A stretch of 64,000 nt of DNA. It comes from Antedon mediterranea. Its lineage: Eukaryota > Echinodermata > Crinoidea > Comatulida > Antedonidae. Below, in pieces: positions 51,490-62,200 of the stretch (the stretch's first letter is position 1; each line of letters starts with the position of its first letter). The DNA is taken from the NCBI RefSeq assembly GCF_964355755.1, contig NC_092670.1, positions 37,063,795-37,127,794 on the forward strand. The letters run 5' to 3'. The position numbers were made by a program, and so were the translations under genes. The notes under the pieces were generated by a model. The model saw nothing but the letters and a program-made list of their open reading frames with translations, was not told the DNA's origin and made no database searches.

Positions 51490-51710
51490 ACTTAAGCTTA
51501 AAGTTCCCACCCAGGACGCAACGCAACGACGTATCGACGCAAAGTGCTGTATTGCAAAATATCACAAGTGGGAACCGACAACCCAACAATGCTGCAAACA
51601 TATCAGGTTTGAATTCACGCAGCCGGGGGCAAACACAATTATTGGAAGGGCATTTCCTTACGTTGCGTAGGCTGCGTATATGTTGCGTCGCTTGTGGGAA
51701 CCAAACATCA
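51490..51710. mobile_element. MITE GTTCCCACT family copy
   Basis: AAGCTTAAAGTTCCCACCCA to CGCTTGTGGGAACCAAACAT, with GGAAGGGCATTTCCTTACG inside. Both frames that cross it are incidental. Confidence 0.78.
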
Positions 51711-51996
51711 GGGCTTTAGTCGTTTATACAGTTTTTTAACATTAAAACGATATAAAGCTTTTATTACCCACAACCATTGCTAATAATGAATTTTAATTAA
51801 GCTCATTTTATATGGGCTTCTATAAGCATGATGTATTAGCTTTATATTAATGCTGACTTTGAGGGCATAATGCTTAAATGTTGTTGAGTGTATTTTTAAA
51901 TAATAAAATATTATTAAAATACTAAGTGTGCTTGAGGTTTAAGCATAGAGGAAATTATTTCCTCCGTGGTTTAAAGATGCACGGGTTTACGTACTT

Positions 51997-52210
51997 CAAG
52001 CTTGGTTCCCACTAGCGACGCAACGTAATGCAACCTACGCAACGTAAAAAAATGCCCTTCCGATAATTGTGTTTATCCGTACCTGAAATCAAATCTACAT
52101 GTTTGCAGCACTGTAAGCGTCGTCGGTTCCCACTTGTGATTACGCAATACAGCACTTTGCGTTAAAACATCGCTGCGTTACATTGTGTCGCTAGTGGGAA
52201 CTACGCTTAA
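51997..52210. mobile_element. MITE GTTCCCACT family copy (inverted)
   Basis: CAAGCTTGGTTCCCACTAGC and GCTAGTGGGAACTACGCTTAA; the interior is the reverse complement of the copy at 51490 (AATGCCCTTCCGATAATTGT). Confidence 0.82.
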
Positions 52211-52405
52211 ATTAACATGATTAAAAGATAACATATTTAAAAAAACTATATCAACCTAAACTTCTTTTTCCTCTCAAAGCATTTACACTATATTGATTCG
52301 AACAGGGAAGATAAAATTGAAATCTTCCCTGATTTGAGGAACAAGCCTCCTCAGTTCAGAAAAGATGTTTTGCATTACACTCACAATACGAACGTATACG
52401 TGACG

Positions 52406-55400
52406 TCAGAAATTGTTTATCGTTTCATAAATAAATGACGACATAGTGGATATATTTGCATACACACCGGGGTATTCAGGTTCTGCGCAGCCTATACCCC
52501 AACTTGTAACGCCAACAACCTGCCAAATTCCATAAATAGAAGGACACATTAACGGTCCACCACTGTCACCCTAAAATAGAAAACATTAACTTGTTTTGAA
52601 TATTTCATTGATAATAATAATAATATCCTGGATTTATATAGCGCCTAATGTTGTGAAACCTCTAAGCGCTGAACATTACTACGCTAGTAATTTTTTTGGA
52701 TCAAACACGTACGGAAACATACTCGCATAATGCAAAGTTGTGTCTTGATCTAACTAGGTTCCCATTTATTCACCTGGGTGGAGAGAGGCAAACGTAAGTA
52801 AAGTATCTTGTTTAAGCGTGGTTCCCACTAGAACGCAACACAACGTAACGCAACGACGTATCGACGCAAAGTGATGCATTACGTAATCGCAAGTGGGAAC
52901 CGACGACGCACCATTGCTGTAAAAATCGCAGGTTTGATCTAACGCAGGTGGGTGCAAACACAATGATTGGAAGGGCATTTTCTTACGTTGCGTAGATTGC
53001 GTTACGTTACGTCGCAAGTGAGAACCAAGCTTTAAGGATACAAGCAATGCGGAGAGAGTTGGATTCGAAACTCGATCTCGATCAGTAGTCGAATGTCCAA
53101 CACAATGCGCCACGCGCCCTTATGAAGTATGGTACTAGTCTATTATAGATTATGCTCTAGATTGGCCTAATCTAGCTTGGACAAGATTTAGAAAGTGCAC
53201 ATGTTATTCAGGAAAAAGTTATTCTTCAGGGGATGAAGAAAGTGCACAAAGCTCTAACTGGATTGATTGGTACTTACATTACAACTGTCAATGCCTCCTT
53301 CTTCATATCCGGCACACAACATTCTCTCTGTGTAGTAGTTACTTGTAGCATAATATGCGGCACACACATGAGATGGGATCACTGGTACTCGAGCCTCAAG
53401 CAACTGGGGACTTATTTCACCTTTGTAATTCAATAACAGAAACATCTCAAAAAATAAATCTATTAAAAGAACACTGCAATAAAACCTGAAACGATATATC
53501 TTGATACATGGAAAGCCTTATGTCCAACAAAATATGGACATTTTTGTGTCACATCATCAAGATATAAGAATAGACCACTTCCATATTTTACTAGTCTGCT
53601 AAATTCTTATAATTTCCAAGTCTCCCATCTTTTGATTCTCTTGGATTTTCACCTCCGACGCTAGTTGCGAACGTTTTCAATTTGCTAATTTTTTTTTTTG
53701 ATTATTTGTATGAAATTATTTTATTTGATGTTTTAAATTAAAGTTCTTTTATAAAAAAATTCCTCAATCCAGCTTTTTGACCGCTACGGATTTTGATTTG
53801 CCTTAGTGAATTGGTTTTAAAGTTTTTATGAAAGTGAAATAAGGATACTGAGATACATAATATAAACACTACAGAGAAGAAATAAGGGCCACAAAAATGT
53901 TATGTTGTCCGGGTTGGTCTGTTTCTGACTCTGTGTTAATGACATTATTATGCCTATGCCAGAAAAACTACTACTAGGCCAACATCTAAATAACATTGGA
54001 AGCGTTATGACTTACCACTTGGCTCAACATAACCCCAACCAGCTATAACGCAGTCTTCAAGATATAAGTCGGCAAGTTGGAAAGTCTCCAGGCAAATAGG
54101 AGCAACGGTTTCAGAATAAACCAAGTTAGTACGCAGTCTCATTAATGCAAGATCATAATCGGTTATATCATCATTATAGTCAGGATGCAAGTAGACGCCA
54201 GCAATTTGGATGGTGTAGCCATCTGAATGATTTAACTCTGTAGAATTGGCATACACTCTGATTTGTCTGTAGTCGCTGTAAGAAGCAGAGACAAGTACAG
54301 GTTATGACCAAGGCCCTTATACTGTCGAACTCTTTACCGGAATCAGTTGTTTCATTAAAATCAATTAAATTTCAAACAAGGCTCAAACATGCACTGAGCA
54401 GCCACCCACTAAAATTCAAACCCTACACGAGAGATGAAGATTTTACGCAAGAGAGGCTTACAAGCTTTGCATAGCTTTTATCACGGAATTCTACTTTGCT
54501 TTTTTTCGGCTACAAGTAAGTAAGTTAATATGATAGTACTGACAAAAAGTGAACAACTTTACTTTAAATACTGGATTACATATTTATTAGTACTTACATT
54601 TCATATAAGCAGTGAGCAGCTGTTAATATCCAATAGTTATCTATGATTGCCGCTCCACAAAATTGTGCACCGTTTTTCTGTAATGAAACCAGCCATGGCC
54701 AATCACCCCTCTCTGCCACAACTCCTCCGACGATACGTTGAATTTTCTGATTTGATACACTTGTTTGTCCACAACCTATTTTTTTTTTATAGTTAATTTG
54801 TTTTATTTGTATAATATTATTATTGTAGACGTAGACGTGTAAGATGGTCCTTTTACTGTGTGTTGAAAATGTATATTTTATCTAATTAGGCCTAAACACT
54901 GAGGAAAGACATCGAGTAAAATAATACCATCAAATTCAAAGTGTGCCTGAATGTGGACGATTTCGAATGGTGTTGCAAGTGTGCACAAATGAGCACCCGA
55001 ACTAATGATATGATGCCTTTCAAAGCCAAACAAAAGTTGCAATTGGATGTTATATACCTGCAATTGGTCTATCGGTATTTGTAGTTGGTCTATCGGTATT
55101 TGTAGTTGGTCTATCGGTAGTTGTAGTTGGCATTACTGTAGTTGTTTCGGCAGTTGTCTTTGGTCTTTTGGTAGTTGTGGTTTCCTTAGTTGTTGTTGTT
55201 TTGATAGTTGTAGTTGGTCTTTTGGTAGTTGTTGTTTCGACAGTTGTAATTGGTCTGTTGGTAGTTGTTGTTTCGACAGTTGTAGTTGGTCTGTTGGTAG
55301 TTGTTGTTTCGACAGTTGTAGTTGGTATTTTGGTAGTTGTTGTTGCGGTAGTTGTAGTTGGTCTGTTGGTAGTTGTTGTTGTTGCGGTAGTTGTAGTTGG

Positions 55401-57609
55401 TCTGTTGGTAGTTGTTGTTGTTGCGGTAGTTGTAGTTGGTCTGTTGGTAGTTGTCGTTTCGACAGTTGTAATTGGTCTGTTGGTAGTTGTTGTTTCGACA
55501 GTTGTAGTTGGTCTGTTGGTAGTTGTTGTTTCGACAGTTGTAGCTGGTCTTTCGGTAGTTGTTGTTTCGACAGTTGTAGCTGGTCTTTCGGTAGTTGTTG
55601 TTTCGGTAGTTGTAGTTTGTCGTTCAGTAAATGTATTAGCATCAGTTGTTATAGTTTGTGGTGTTGTTTCTCCTAAAATAATAATGGAAAGAAAACAGAA
55701 ACATTGTTATATACAAAATCAGTTTAATTCAAACTTACTAAAAATGCAATCAATGCTAGTATGCATCTGATGGTATCTAGCGCGTTGTTTAAATATTATT
55801 GTTGTCGAATCACCTTCTACGATTACTATACTTTCTGGATCTACGTCAGACAAAAATGAAGTTTCCCCTTCTTCGGCCTCGTTTTGAAGAATCTCTCTGA
55901 CGTCACCTTCGGAAAATGTTGTCCCGTCTTCAGCAACAGAAAGTTGGGCACGGAAGTGTAAAATGTAATCAACTATAATACTTCCTTGACTAAAAAAAAA
56001 TGGAACTAAATAGTTAATATACAAGAAAGCTAATAAAATAAGAAAGCTTTAAAGATATTTTATTTGTTTTTATTTCCCGGTAACTGAGATGGGTATTACT
56101 ACACCAACTGCTTTCAATGTGGTGTATATTTTAGCTGACGCTTTTTAAGTAATAACGTCGTTAGAACTCACCTAAATGCAATCACTTCTGACCCTATGTA
56201 GTTGCTAGATAACGAACTATCCGAGTATAAATTATCAAGCTGCAAAGATAGTTGTAAAGTTTTAAAAGAACCCATTGAAACATACAAAAGATGGCTCGGA
56301 TTATTCATATGACATTTGACCTCAAAAGAAATTTTTGTGGTTGTGTGAACGAACTTTTGTAAGTTTACAAGTGTTTTCATTTGTTCGATAGGTAGGCCTA
56401 CTCTCAAATTTTGCAGTTTATCGGGTTCTTAATAAGTAAGATTCTTCATCTAAATTTGATTATATAAAATCTTACAGATTGAGTGACGTCATTTGATAGC
56501 TGTTGGTATTCGCTTGAGGATCTATCGTTGAGGGCGGTATCGAATTCTAACTGAGGAAATGTAAAAGATCCAGAAAAGACTTGAAGATCTAAAAAAATAA
56601 CCGTTACAATGTTGAAAACCAAGTATCGTCAATAACGGTTCCATGAAAGACATAATATAGTTATGACTCTTCGTTGTATATTTATGTTATTGTACTTATA
56701 AAGTGAATACAGTAGAGTTTTGGCTTTGTGGTTATGATGCTGAGCTACCGTACCACTCCAAGGGTCCTACGTTCAAGTCCCGTCACATGTCAGTATTTTT
56801 TCTAAGGACAAAATTACAAATCCACTCCCAAAGACTTATAATAAGACTTTGTTTATGGGGAGCATCTTGTGTATATGTTTGTCTTGTGAACCTATAAGGG
56901 TCCCTAATGATCAGCAATTGCTGGATGGATCACCCGCATTAAATATGGTAAAAAAAAAAATTAATAAATATAATATATAGGTAGAGGCAAATATCGATTT
57001 ATTTTTACATCCATTCGGTAGGCCCTATAATAATTAACGGTACGTACCTTGAGAATCTGCTGTTTCCTGCTCCTGATCATTATTTATCTCTGTCACTGTA
57101 ACGTCAATAAAATAAATATAAATAAAATAAACATATATTGTGATTGGACGATTCATGTCATGTCGTGTCATTTCGTGTATTGTTTGGCATAGGCCTACTT
57201 ACAACTTTCTAAATCTATAGAAAAAGCAGATAAGAAATATTAATCGATAAAAGTACATGTACTACTTCTTTGAATAATACTCACATATAAAGTAAATGAT
57301 AGCGAAAATAATTGATGCCACCGCCATCCAAAATAAAATCAATAGTAAGATTTTAACAAGTGTGCAAGAATTTGATGATTGTTCTTTGTCTTTTCCTTTC
57401 CCATTCAAATTTGTTCTTTTGGAGTTTCTCTTAGTTCCGTCCACAACATACACACTAGTAGACGAGTTGGATGACATCGCTGCTAACTCAACGTGACCTG
57501 CAGAAGCAGGAACTTTTGACTTTCGTGTTTTCCCGCGTGGGGGTGATTCCCGGTACGGGAAAGGTCGTGGTGGATAGCCATGAGTATCCTGGCGTGTTCC
57601 TCCCGACAT
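52406..57609 (-). CDS. Type II transmembrane serine protease: SEA, Thr-rich stalk, trypsin
   Basis: Exons, minus strand: 57285-57609, microexon 57203-57214, 57048-57095, 56476-56588, 56172-56239, 55814-55989, 55058-55672, 54598-54775, 54016-54275, 53278-53420, 52406-52570; all phases agree; about 700 residues. Basic cytosolic tail (1-83); TM anchor (84-108, [20 protein letters not shown]); SEA domain with autocleavage-type GSIIV (about 130-250); Thr-rich stalk (250-452); S1 domain with activation site QRIVGG, catalytic His (TAAHC), Asp (DYDLALM) and Ser (GDSGGP), and Asp189 (IDSC), so trypsin-like specificity. Tail [20 protein letters not shown] Cys before the activation site (GCGQ) could tether the cleaved domain. 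Resembles HAT/TMPRSS and enteropeptidase types; no LDLRA, scavenger-receptor or CUB units. Substrate unknown. Confidence 0.92.
52610..52700. repeat. Dispersed-repeat tail in TTSP intron
   Basis: (ATA)n followed by GGATTTATATAGCGCCTAAT and CTCTAAGCGCTGAACATTAC resembles the 3' end of a retroposon. Family not determined. Confidence 0.4.
52811..53034. mobile_element. MITE GTTCCCACT family copy (TTSP intron)
   Basis: TTTAAGCGTGGTTCCCACTA to AAGTGAGAACCAAGCTTTAA; contains GGAAGGGCATTTTCTTACG. Confidence 0.82.
53040..53130 (-). mobile_element. tRNA-derived SINE head (TTSP intron)
   Basis: Minus strand: GGGCGCGTGGCGCATTGTGT (A-box region) and GAGTTTCGAATCCAACTCTC (B-box region), typical of a tRNA-derived SINE. 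It directly follows the MITE at 52811-53034. No body could be delimited. Confidence 0.5.
55065..55640 (-). repeat. 36-bp coding minisatellite of the Thr-rich stalk
   Basis: About 15 units of 36-39 bp encode [12 protein letters not shown] and variants ([18 protein letters not shown]). The result is roughly 200 residues, over half Thr, a mucin-like stalk holding the protease away from the membrane. The sequence is so biased that long open frames also appear on the plus strand (Cys/Ser- and Val-rich) and in another minus frame (Gln/Leu-rich); intron phases select the Thr frame. Confidence 0.93.
56705..56985 (+). mobile_element. tRNA-derived SINE (TTSP intron)
   Basis: Pol III-type boxes TGTGGTTATGATGCTGAGCT and ACGTTCAAGTCCCGTCACAT, then a body with GGACAAAATTACAAATCCAC and GGATGGATCACCCGCATTAA, ending ATGGTAAAAAAAAAA. 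A- and B-box spacing and the A-rich tail make a near full-length SINE. Confidence 0.7.
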
Positions 57610-57623
57610 GCTACTTTTTTAAA

Positions 57624-58025
57624 GCTATAAAATAGTTAAGTAAAACGAAATGTAATTCTGTAAAAATGTGTAATTATCTCGATTTTGTGAGACACTTTGT
57701 AAGAAGTATTTTTGCAGAGAGAGATTTTACCTCAGCTTCTACTTATTATAATATTGGAGCTGGTTTTTTTTCTGTTAATGTTAAACTTTCATTCTCATTT
57801 TGTTACTTGTGTACATATGTTATGCAATTTATGGAAATATCTTTATACAATATAAAACATAGCCAAAAGTATCCGAAACTAAGTAACGCTAGATGAAAGA
57901 CACTTATACAAGTATTGCCAAGGAAAATAGAAAGTGTGCTCTTACCTTGGTACTGTAAGGATATTCGTTATACTTACACAAACTCGCTGCCAAAGCATCC
58001 CGGAGTAAGTAAGCAAATATCAGAA
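57624..58025 (-). promoter_or_regulatory. Probable 5' UTR intron and promoter region of the TTSP gene
   Basis: Upstream of the ATG (minus) there is an acceptor-like TTTTATAG near 57625. A consensus donor, ACCAAG then GTAAGAGC, lies at 57946, implying a non-coding first exon ending there. No TATA element was identified. The exact transcription start is unknown. Confidence 0.4.
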
Positions 58026-58449
58026 CGAATGATTTTTAATCCGCTTCTAAGCACGTCCATTTTTGTATAATCATTATAACCGACACCTCTTTGACCAATG
58101 GTTCAGCAAAAATCCTCAGTGGGCCTAATCTGCATTGTATCTAAGGGTTCAACTATCCATATGGTACAAAAATAATTATAACGATCGAGATACCCAATCA
58201 AATATATTGAAATCAATTAATTGTATTATACATAGTGTTCTGTTATTTTGAAACATTCCTGTTAGTCAATACTGGGTCGATTACTTTCAATAGAAAAAGT
58301 CGATTTACATTGGATTTTTTTGTTTCTGTAAAAGATTAATCGGAAAATACAATACGTTAATTCTAAAAATATCGTATCATGATGGCTAAGGCATAAAATA
58401 TATTTGATTTTTGACTTTGCCTATAAATGGACCCACCACCGTGGTGTTA

Positions 58450-58960
58450 CTAACCCGTTCCATTGTATTACACGCGAGGACCAGGACATAAGCAATATAG
58501 ACCTCTCAATATACCGAATATTTATATAGCTTATTGATGTCTTCAATGTCCTTTATTACATCGCGTGTAACAAGAGAGGATCAGGTATTATAAAAAGAAG
58601 CAGTGTACCATCCCGATAATGCATGCATATGTAGCTCTATATTTCATACTATCTTCCATCGCATGCAACACGCGAGGACTATCTGTGTTTTAACAAGAAC
58701 AGTGTAGACCTACTCGATATACTGCATGTATAGCTCTTATATTTAAAATATCATCTTCCATCGCATGTAACAAGCAAGGACCTGCAAGTATTATAAAAAT
58801 AAACCAACTCTATATACTATATGTAACTCATCTTTATACTATCTGCCATCGCGTGTAACATGCGAGGACCAGGTATTCTATGAGAAGCAGCGTAGACCTA
58901 TTCGATGTAACACGTGAAAGATTAAGTATTATAAGAAGCAGTGTACGGTTCTGCACCAAC
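58450..58960. repeat. Diverged tandem repeat, about 120-bp unit, four copies
   Basis: CGCGTGTAACACGCGAGGAC-like sequence, then a TATAAAAAGAAGCAGTGTA-like segment and TATACTGCATGTAT recur near 58470, 58560, 58670, 58750 and 58850. It lies between the two S1-family genes. Copies are too diverged for exact borders. Confidence 0.55.
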
Positions 58961-59252
58961 TGGATATACTGCACATTATTATCTATTATCTAGGATTTTA
59001 CTTGTTTGTTGACATTTCTTTGTAATAAATTTAGTAAAAATGTATACAACAAACACATTTACTTATTTATTTTACTTTTATTGCAAAGTTTAGCAATGAA
59101 TGCAAAAGTACATAAAGCTTTAAACAAAATCCCCGTGTACGGTGTTTTTAGGAAGCATAAAATGTAGTCACTGTCCATTATTCGTACACATATAGGCCTA
59201 TTACGATCTGATCTGATCAAACATTTTCTTCAATATAAATAATGTTATTTTG

Positions 59253-62200
59253 TTAGAAACCATCATACTCTGTTGCATCGTTATCAGCTATTGCCACCAT
59301 ACTCATTGAAAACCCCCTTTCGGTCACGTGCTTATTAGTGTGAAACGTAATCGTCACGTGATTTCCGCTAGAAACTAAAGTTTTACTATCAATATCACCA
59401 GATAATACAATATTAGAAGAATCACTATCAAACAACGTCACGTGATCACAGCAAAATTGCGTCATCAAATCAGTTATGCGTAGCAGCACGCGGTAGTTTT
59501 CTGGTGCTAATACTGTCCAATCACAAGAGAAGTACAGGGGATAATTGGAGGGATAATTTGGAGATGATAATATTTGTTCAGTAATGTCAAGTTCGTAGAC
59601 AGGTTTTCCACACTTCACTTCTAAAGTAAATTATAAAAAAATGTATTTTGGTAACCTTTAATTTCATACAGTATACTATAAACAATGGTACTCTTTCAAA
59701 TTGTGCCATAACAGATGTTTTTGATTTTTTTTTTTTATGTTTTATAAAAGAAGCAAAACTTGATAACGTTTCTGGCTTGTATTAGAGTACTAGATACTTC
59801 TAGTCTAGCTTGTATACAACTTTGAACGACTTCTGACCGTTACTCGATTGTTGATGTTAGAGAGAGTATGGTTCAGTTAGAGCATAAAAATATTTATAGT
59901 TTTGCAAAGTGGTTTATCGGGTGCAATTGTTCTTGGCGTAATCTGTGTATCAGATAGAACATGCTAAAAAAACACCAAAGAAAATGTATACGTACTTATA
60001 GTGTCGTATTGGTCCCAGTTTCTTGTAGCACTATGGACCCATTCCATATACAAAGACACGTTTGTGAATTTTAAGATCTGATCACTTATTTGTGAACATC
60101 TAGATCCGTTGCCTGCAATACCGACAATACCCCAATATCCATCTTCATCGCTACAAATCAACTGTGTTCCGTTGAGTTCCTGTAAAAACAGATTGTTTTA
60201 TAAGTATTGCCGATTATTTTTTTATGTGACATAGCTTCTATAGTCATTATAATATCTATACCTGACAAGTTGTATCAAGGCTTTCAGGAATTACAATACA
60301 TAAGTCAGTCGAATAGACATCTGAACATTCTTCGACGGAATCCGGATCAATTTCTACCAATAAAAACGAAAACTAATTCACAATAACGTGTCTTTCTATA
60401 TTAGATAAAAATAGTGTAACAGTCAAGCCTGTGGCCACAGCGATGACGTCCTTTGAATCTATAAACTCTTGGCCATATCATTATAGAACAACAAAATATT
60501 AGAAAATTATGAAAAATGGTGGATATAACAGAAAAGAAATATTAACGTACAGATTCTAAGAACATAACATTGATTAAATTGAAGAAAATATAAGCAAAAA
60601 AAACCCCAAACAAACAAAATAGAATAACAATGGAATAGTTATTATTATTACATTTTTGTATTGATCTGTTGAAGATGAAATTAATAAACGCCACAAAAGA
60701 GAAAACAAAATCTTGGCCATATCAGACTGACTACTGGAACCGAACAATTTCTAAACTATACAATGTACACATACCGGTACATTTTATGTAGACCAGACAC
60801 AGAAATAACAATTTAAACAAACAACGTACCTATTGAGTCATTCGAACCGACAATTAGACAACGTTCATATACTGTGTTAGGCGTCGGGTAGCAGATGTGT
60901 CTAACTTGTTCAGAAAATGATACGTTTTGCTCTAAACGAATTATGGCTAGATCATCGTTAAAGGTAGAGTTGGAGTCGGGATAAAAGGCGAAGTCATCAA
61001 CTACAACTTCGATCCCATTCGTACTGCCATTTATTGTCGCTGTTAGAAATTTCTCAGACAATCTATTTCAGATAAAGGAATCAATATAATTACATTATTT
61101 AATGTTGTTCTGTATCGCTATTCTGTCGCTTTTTTTTCAATCCACACTCAACAGTGGGAAGCCATTTACAGAATGGAATATCCAAGCCATCACATTCTAT
61201 TATCAATGTTATCATCACCTTGTCATCGTCAGAAAAATTTCAAATTTCAGTAAATTCTCGTCTTCATTTTCACTACCTAGTGTGAATGTACCTACATATT
61301 TTCAAGACATTCGGAAGTTGTGAGTAGCCATCGTTTATCGGTAAGCACGGCCATGCACGTGTAGCTCGGTAAAACATCTTCATCAGCCCCCAATGCAACT
61401 ACCCATGGCCAGTGAAAGTCTGAACTATCTGTCATTGACGTCGCTCCACATTCTAACAAAATAACATTTACTGGTATTTAACTGTAAGGTTTAGGTTGAT
61501 CTTCTTAATCATAGGCCTACATCTGTATCTAAAGTTTCTCTTTAAGGAGTTAATAACAGTGGAAGGTATTTGAGTACAAATAGATTTCTTTTTATTAAGA
61601 TAGAGTTGTACTATACCATGCAATGGCCCATATTCAACAGTGATGTTAAATCCCCTCTGACCAGTACCTTCAGGTGACACATATGATACCCACAATGCAT
61701 TGGAATCAGACACATATTTTCTCAATTCAACTCCTTGACCACTGTGCTCAAATATGACGTTGTCTGAATTTGATCGATTGAGTCCGTTACCGATTTGAAC
61801 CCAGTCCGTTGGAAAGATGACATCAAAATCGTGAATGGCTACTGTTATTTTTGTTTCATGCGGTGAAATTACTGACCATGCACAATGAAATGGTACGGCA
61901 AGACCATCCGGGTATCCGAGTGACGTAATACTTACTGGCTCATAAATTGTACTTAATATGACGTTACTCCCACAACCTATGTCTAATTAGAAATATAGAA
62001 TTGAAAATAAAAACACTCTTATTATTGTTGGCTACAGCAAATGTTTTTTACCGTAGCAATCTTATGATTTTAGGAACGGTGGAGGAACGGCATTAAGCAT
62101 AGGTATTAAGTATGCACTAAGTAAGTATATTATATAAAGCGTTGATGTTTAGCAATTCACAGAATGTATTAATCTGCTTTTCAGTAAAAGACGAATCAAA

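Noticed and set aside
55047-55770. Long plus-strand Cys/Ser- and Val-rich frames and a Gln/Leu-rich minus frame
   Set aside because: Shadows of the Thr-rich stalk minisatellite. Only the Thr frame fits the flanking exon phases.
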